From JAENVT01 sp040005915 (GTDB lineage Bacteria; Actinomycetota; Acidimicrobiia; Acidimicrobiales; Ilumatobacteraceae), in the NCBI GenBank assembly GCA_040005915.1, contig JBDTYA010000118.1:1-12114 (forward strand): a DNA stretch of 12,114 bases. Reading direction: 5' to 3'. A model generated the notes under the pieces. The model ran no database searches. It saw nothing but the letters and a program-made list of their open reading frames with translations, and was not told where the DNA came from. Positions 11,019 through 12,114 of this stretch are shown one piece after another. Both the position numbers and the translations under genes were made by a program. Positions within the stretch are counted from its first letter, which is position 1, and every line of letters begins with the position of its first letter.

Positions 11019-12114
11019 CAGCCCCGTGCTCGATGGCTTTCGGTGAGGGTGGCGATGTCATCCATGATCTTGGCGAGCTCGAAGTTCTTGGGGGTGTAGA
11101 TCGCGGTGACGCCGGCCGCCAGCAACAGCTCAGCGTCGCGCTCGGGGATGATGCCGCCGAGGATGACCGGGGAATCGATGCCTTCCTCGCGCAACGACTC
11201 GATGATGGCAGGCACGATCTGGAGGTGTGAGCCGCTGAGGATCGACAGGCCGATCACGTCCGGGTCCTCGTCGCGCGCCGAGGCGACGATCTGCTCGGGC
11301 GTGAGGCGGATGCCGGAGTAGACGACCTCCATGCCGGCGTCGCGGGCGGCGACGGCGATCTGTTCGGCGCCGTTGCTGTGTCCGTCGAGGCCGGGCTTGG
11401 CGACGAGGAACCGCGGCGGCCCGCCAGGGATCGTCTTCACGTACTCGGCGACGGCGGCGAGCTCGCCGGGACGCTTGCCGACGGCGGCGGACACACCGGT
11501 CGGGGCGCGGAACTCGCCGAACACGTTGCGCAGCTCGGCGGACCACTCGCCCGTCGTGCCGCCGACGCGGGCGAGGGCGATCGACGGCTCCATGATGTTG
11601 TCGCCGCTCTCGGCAGCCTGACGCAACGCGTACAACGCCTTCGCGACGGCCTCGTTGTCGCGCCCCGCACGCCACTCGGCCACCTCGGCGACGAGCTCGA
11701 TCTCGACCTGCGGGTCGACCGTGAGGATGTTGCCCGGCGTGTTCAGCGGCGACTCCGCCGTCTCGGTGTACGAGTTCACGCCGACGACGACCTGCTCGCC
11801 GGTCTCGATCCGCCGGGTGCGCTCGGCCATCGAACGCACCAAGCGGCCCTTGAGCTCCTCGACCGCCTCGAACGCACCACCGAGGGCGAGCACCTCCTGC
11901 AGCTCGGTCCACGCGTCGGCCTGCAGCTCGGCGGTGCGGGCCTCGATCACCGTCGAGCCGTCGAAGATGTCCTCGTACTCGAGCAGGTCGCTCTCGAAGG
12001 CGAGCACCTGTTGCATCCGCAACGACCACTGCTGATCCCACGGGCGGGGCAGGCCGAGGGCCTCGTTCCACGCCGGGAGCTGCACCGACCGGGCGCGAGC
12101 CCGCTTCGACATGG
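11015..12114 (-). CDS. meaA: MeaA / ethylmalonyl-CoA mutase-like protein, C-terminal part (partial)
   Basis: The last 365 codons of a coenzyme B12-dependent acyl-CoA mutase are present; the 5' part lies beyond the right edge. The visible protein begins in the substrate-binding barrel, with SVQLPAWNEALGLPRPWDQQ (9-28), DLLEYEDIFDG, MAERTRRIETGEQVVVGVN and GEFRAPTGV (199-207). It ends in the cobalamin-binding domain: PGLDGHSNGAEQ (240-251) holds the DxHxxG motif, with His245 as the cobalt ligand, followed by IGLSILSGSH (287-296) and VILGGIIP (316-323). These enzymes rearrange the carbon skeleton of acyl-CoA esters. The barrel signature matches the MeaA type, which interconverts ethylmalonyl-CoA and methylsuccinyl-CoA in the ethylmalonyl-CoA pathway for C2 assimilation. 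A methylmalonyl-CoA mutase relative cannot be wholly excluded without the N-terminus. The Met codon at 12112 is internal, not the start. The stop interlocks with that of the convergent oxygenase gene. Confidence 0.85.
   Translation of the reverse strand, partial: MSKRARARSVQLPAWNEALGLPRPWDQQWSLRMQQVLAFESDLLEYEDIFDGSTVIEARTAELQADAWTELQEVLALGGAFEAVEELKGRLVRSMAERTRRIETGEQVVVGVNSYTETAESPLNTPGNILTVDPQVEIELVAEVAEWRAGRDNEAVAKALYALRQAAESGDNIMEPSIALARVGGTTGEWSAELRNVFGEFRAPTGVSAAVGKRPGELAAVAEYVKTIPGGPPRFLVAKPGLDGHSNGAEQIAVAARDAGMEVVYSGIRLTPEQIVASARDEDPDVIGLSILSGSHLQIVPAIIESLREEGIDSPVILGGIIPERDAELLLAAGVTAIYTPKNFELAKIMDDIATLTESHRARGC

Noticed and set aside
1..12114. Defence island, CRISPR array, transposon or prophage
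   Set aside because: No direct repeats with regular spacers, transposase, integrase, terminal repeats or phage genes were seen. The AddAB-like pair is ordinary recombination machinery rather than a defence cassette.

Overview
The window is GC-rich, densely coding DNA from what looks like a member of the Actinomycetota, most likely the class Acidimicrobiia. The lineage is inferred from four things: the strong GC bias, an actinobacterial-type polyprenyl diphosphate synthase, the 3' part of a MeaA/ethylmalonyl-CoA mutase, and an AddB-like protein of the actinobacterial kind without a Walker A motif. No tRNA, rRNA, CRISPR array, insertion sequence or prophage gene was seen. No gap between genes exceeds about 60 bases, so there is no long non-coding stretch to describe.

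Left part, plus strand (1-2004): the 3' end of xseB (exonuclease VII small subunit), a class II aldolase/adducin-family protein, and a geranylgeranyl-type polyprenyl diphosphate synthase. The synthase runs tail-to-tail into the next block, and the two reading frames overlap by 16 bases.

Middle, minus strand (9878 down to 1989): a four-gene operon transcribed right to left. It holds an alpha/beta-hydrolase with an intact Ser/His pair, a second alpha/beta-hydrolase-like protein whose nucleophile serine is replaced by glycine, an AddB-like nuclease/inactive-helicase subunit, and an AddA-like UvrD/RecB helicase-nuclease. Genes 1/2 and 3/4 are joined by 4-base ATGA and GTGA overlaps. The last two should form a two-subunit helicase-nuclease that resects double-strand breaks for RecA-dependent recombination. 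The role of the hydrolase pair at the head of this operon is unknown.

Right part (9937-12114): a small LysM lipoprotein and a putative aspartyl/asparaginyl-hydroxylase-like Fe(II)/2-oxoglutarate oxygenase on the plus strand, divergent from the operon. They are followed by the minus-strand 3' part of meaA. The oxygenase and meaA stop codons interlock in a single TTAA.

The most informative non-coding signal is at the gene starts. Five of the starts that do not sit inside overlapping gene pairs have a TANNNT hexamer 6-8 bases upstream and no clear Shine-Dalgarno, as expected for leaderless transcripts. At four of these five the start codon also lies in the loop of a short perfect inverted repeat. 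No clearly new defence or mobile system was found. The best leads are the hydrolase pair in the addAB operon, the atypical cysteine pattern of AddB, and the start-site architecture.
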